64,000 bases of DNA, taken from positions 46,886,001-46,950,000 of the forward strand of contig CP141127.1 in assembly GCA_035236585.1 (NCBI GenBank). The letters are read 5' to 3'. Shown here one piece after another: positions 61,009-64,000 of this stretch; the stretch's first letter is position 1, and each line of letters opens with the position of its first letter. The position numbers and the translations under genes are program-made. The notes beneath the pieces are model-generated. The model saw only the letters and a list, made by a program, of their open reading frames with translations. It was not told the DNA's origin and ran no database searches. Source of the stretch: Warburgia ugandensis (taxonomy: Eukaryota; Streptophyta; Magnoliopsida; Canellales; Canellaceae).

Positions 61009-63917
61009 CACAAAAGAGGTGCATGTACATTAAAATAAGAATAAAAAAATAAAATAAAACAAGTAATTCAAACAAGGAAAGAACACATAAAACATAGGAG
61101 TTAAACCAAAGCAATGAAGAAAGGAATAAGAGCAATGGACTAATTAACCTAGAAATTAAGAGTGCGACGAGCAAAGAACACAAGTAAGAGGGAGGCTTGG
61201 AAGAGAATAGCCAAGGAGGAATATGTTGTAAACCCTAAAGCGACTTTAAGGTGGTCATTGCAGGGAGAGGGTGGGAAGGGGGGATTTGGCGGTCATTGTT
61301 GGGTGGTCATTGTAGGTAGGGCAGGGGGTGCTTAGGGTGGTGGTCAGTATAGGCGGGGCAGTGGGAAGGGGGGACTTCGGGTGGCGGTCATCTTCATAGG
61401 TAGAGGTGGGAAGAGTTGGGGGGGTATGTGTAACTGTGACGACCTGGGTTTTCTCATGCATTTTTAAATGCAATATCTAATTCCTAAGGTGGGATGCATC
61501 CCTATTTGTAAACCATTTTATAAAAACCATGCAATGCAGCGAAAAATCTTTTGTTTTAAACTTATTTTGAAAACCCTGAGTGCCATTTACTATTATAGCA
61601 ATCAAAGTAGTTTTTGAAAAACTTTAGAAATCATAAATGTTTTTCCCCAGGTCTATCCAGTCACAACACATAGCTCAACTGTAAATAAATACACATCCAA
61701 ATGGTTGAGAGTTTACTCACATGTATAGTTGTCTCCTTTGTTTATTCACTTGCTCGTAGCACTAATATCTCCTGAGACATCTTCTATTTGTGAGTGGAAC
61801 TATCCTAAAAAATCTTAAGGATAGGGTGAGTATATACTATACTTAGTAGGAGTCTATCACTACTAGTTTTGCAATGCATGCTATGTTTAAAATCATATGC
61901 TCTTTAAAACATGTGCATGTTTGAACAACCATGTTCAATATCGATATTACAAACCACTGTCGAATCGGAATACTGATGACTAAAGAATCGCATAATCCAA
62001 GTCGAAAGTATCATATATATATCATAAACATAATGATATGCATAATATGCTCAATTGAATCCAACTCATGGATATCTGGTATGGTCGACCAACCTCATGT
62101 CATGCCATATGCAATGTAAATAAATCCTCAAACCATAGGGTCCAACTATGCCCACGACCTCGCCACCGTGTGGTCCTCGGGTACCTGAGGACACAGGGCC
62201 ATATGCCTCCACGGGACATATGACACTTCGACCCAATGTCGTGACACCAGTGATAGCCCCCTGTACCACATGCAGTCGAAGCAGGGACGTTACCCTTTTT
62301 TGGGCGTGGTACCCATCCACCTAATAGTGGTAGAGGATGGAGGCCAACCCAAACCTCTCGGCAAAGCGCCCACTATCTTATCAGCCCAAATCATATCAAA
62401 TCAAACAAGCAAAAACCTCTTTTTCAAAACCTCTCCTCTTTGGGTCCCTCACAATTGCCTACCCAACGTCTTTCAGGCACTTCAGCGTCTTTTGGTAACC
62501 CTCAAGGACATGCAATCTTTCAAAAACTCAATGCTCAAAAATCATGCAATATATGCATTTGTTTGCAAAACATATATATGCATAATGTATATGCAATTAT
62601 TTGCAAAACATATCTATGTATAAAGCATTTATCATGTGTATGCTGAATTAAGTCTTGCTAAACAAGTTATATAACTTATACCTAAAACATGCATAAAATA
62701 ATCATGGCTCTTTTAAAAAGTCTAGTAGTGATAGAGCACCTACTTGGTTAGGTCGCGCTAATCCCCTTGTCCTCGTATGCTCCTGAACATGGTTTGGGGA
62801 ATCAAGGTTAGTTTGGCCTATCTTTTATAGGTTTTAGAGTGGTTGGTCTTATTACTTAGGCATTAAGGGTTCAACCCCATGCCCATGGGTGTCCTAAGGC
62901 CCTAATTGGGCCTTGGTATCATCAGTTTTCCAAAGGTCTAGTGGCCACGCGCCACCATCCTAGTCTAAGGGTCGTGCCCACCTTATATTGGGCCTTGATC
63001 AGGGATTTTATAGCTTGGGTTAGCGGCGCCTCAATCGGAGCCCTAGATCTCAAGTTATAGCGTTTTTAGTGCCGCGTGTACATAAAAGGGCCAAACGAAG
63101 CAAGGTGGAAGCCTGGGAAACTTAGCCTAGGACTAATGGGAAGACAGGTTTGGAGGGATTTTGGGCATACCTGGCTTGTTGCTGGGTTTTTCTCCACATT
63201 TCTTCTCTTGGTTGCTTCTCCAAAATGGGTTTATCCTAAGCTTTTGGGCTGCCATTAGAAGCGCCCAAGAGCTCTATTTATAGAGCTATAAGAGGGTTCT
63301 GGAGGGGGCTCTCACCGCCCTTGAATGGTGGTGGAGAAACCTCCAGAATGGCGGTGATTTCTCCTCCAATCACCGCCATTCTAGAACCCTCTAGAAGGTT
63401 GAAGAAGAGGGGTGCCCGTATCAAAACGGGCCCCTGTGTTTTGCAGGCTAAATCCATTTTTTAGTGAAAATTACATTTTTGCTCCTAAACTTCAAAGGGC
63501 CATAACTTGCTCATTTTAACTCCGTTTTGGGTGATTTTGGTCTTGTTGAATTCCTTGTTCTAAGATGCACCTAATGGTACCATTTTTAGGACCAAATTTC
63601 TAGGTTTAATCAGGGTGAATTGTAAAATGACCAAAATACCCTTATTTCCAAAAAGTGAACTTTTCATTGCTAACTTGGGATTTAAATGTTACAAAATTAG
63701 AGTCATTACAGTAACACCCCAAATTTTTTTTATAATAAAAATATAATAGTGAAATTGAAGATTTCAAGGAAAAATGAGACTGGAATATTAGGCTTAGCAA
63801 AAACATACTCTTATAGAAGTATAAATAAGGCATAATACATGCATAATTGAAAACATATCCCACAAACCCTTCAAAATGACTGTATGCACGACAATTTCTG
63901 AATACAGATGAAAAATT
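61009..63917. repeat. Near-identical duplicated segment, copy 2
   Basis: Copy of 46578-49500. It holds the same CACTA fragment, the same TGTAAC start of the large LTR (61429) and the same nested solo LTR with GTAAC flanks. Past 63917 it continues with sequence related to the family-2 LTR (compare the inverse of 22740-22815), so the duplication may extend beyond the window. Confidence 0.93.
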
Positions 63918-64000
63918 CGTATTTTTCTTCATTTTAATGACTAAAAGGGCAAAATGGTAATTTCACCAATAACCAAGACTTGAGACATCAAAATCTAGAA
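61429..64000 (+). mobile_element. Second copy of the large family-2 LTR, cut by the window end
   Basis: TGTAAC at 61429-61434, interrupted by the nested solo LTR, then ACCCCAAATTTTTTTT from 63716 to the window edge. The last 80 bases retain LTR sequence that is deleted from copy 1. Confidence 0.75.
61435..63710 (-). mobile_element. Solo LTR, family 1, duplicate copy
   Basis: Same edges, same GTAAC flanks (61430-61434 and 63711-63715) and same insertion point as 47005-49282, so it arose by segmental duplication and not by a new insertion. Minus-strand TATA box at 63274-63285. Confidence 0.92.

Noticed and set aside
61435-63710. Independent insertion of a second solo LTR at the same kind of site
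   Set aside because: Flanks well outside the LTR are also near-identical and the insertion point is the same base, so block duplication is far simpler.

Overview
The window is nuclear DNA from a flowering plant with a repeat-rich genome. It is AT-rich, and its only recognisable host gene has spliced introns. Almost everything else is nested, decayed transposable-element sequence. I cannot place the plant below angiosperm level from the sequence alone. There is no rRNA gene, tRNA gene, CRISPR array or prokaryotic signal.

Region 1 (1-4616). A UDP-rhamnose synthase gene (RHM) lies on the + strand. It has a probable 5'UTR intron, a large first coding exon, one phase-0 intron and a second exon. 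Relative to the family, about 32 bases are missing near the 3' end. The frame shifts there, reading stops at 2830, and the conserved last ~40 codons lie out of frame just downstream. A foldback (MITE-like) element and a long (AG)n microsatellite lie in its 3' flank.

Region 2 (4617-34863). The pieces across 30 kb assemble into one decayed CACTA (En/Spm) DNA transposon in + orientation, bounded by a TCT/TCT target duplication. In order it carries the 5' terminal repeat, a subterminal repeat array, a TATA box, a TNP2 transposase pseudogene, a Pro/Thr-rich minisatellite, a second gene (plant PttA/En/Spm domain, then a conserved C-terminal domain, then a Ulp1-like peptidase domain), a 3' subterminal array and the 3' terminal repeat. 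It has been invaded by a Ty3/gypsy retrotransposon with both LTRs (7119-15839, target duplication GTATG) inside TNP2, by a 4.2-kb solo LTR (24480-28676, target duplication TTGAT), and by an LTR-derived mosaic (~18.8-23.0 kb).

Region 3 (34864-46998). After an unassigned stretch comes a truncated minus-strand Ty3/gypsy chromovirus-like element: one partial LTR, then chromodomain, integrase, RNase H/RT and protease remnants. It abuts a second CACTA copy on the minus strand, which has the same Ulp1 and PttA modules.

Region 4 (46999-64000). A long solo LTR of the second LTR family (46999-59403) sits in that CACTA copy. It contains two nested solo LTRs of the first family and an internal 2.2-kb tandem duplication. 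After it comes a third CACTA 5' end (60140), fused at about 61009 to a near-identical duplicate of 46578-49500. That duplicate includes the nested solo LTR and its target duplication, and it runs to the window edge.

I see no intact transposase or polymerase gene, so the elements look immobile unless helped in trans. I found no convincing undescribed system. The most notable points are the C-terminal lesion in RHM, the reconstructable insertion order, a Ulp1-like domain lacking its usual catalytic Asp in two CACTA copies, and a conserved hairpin at a similar place in both LTR families.
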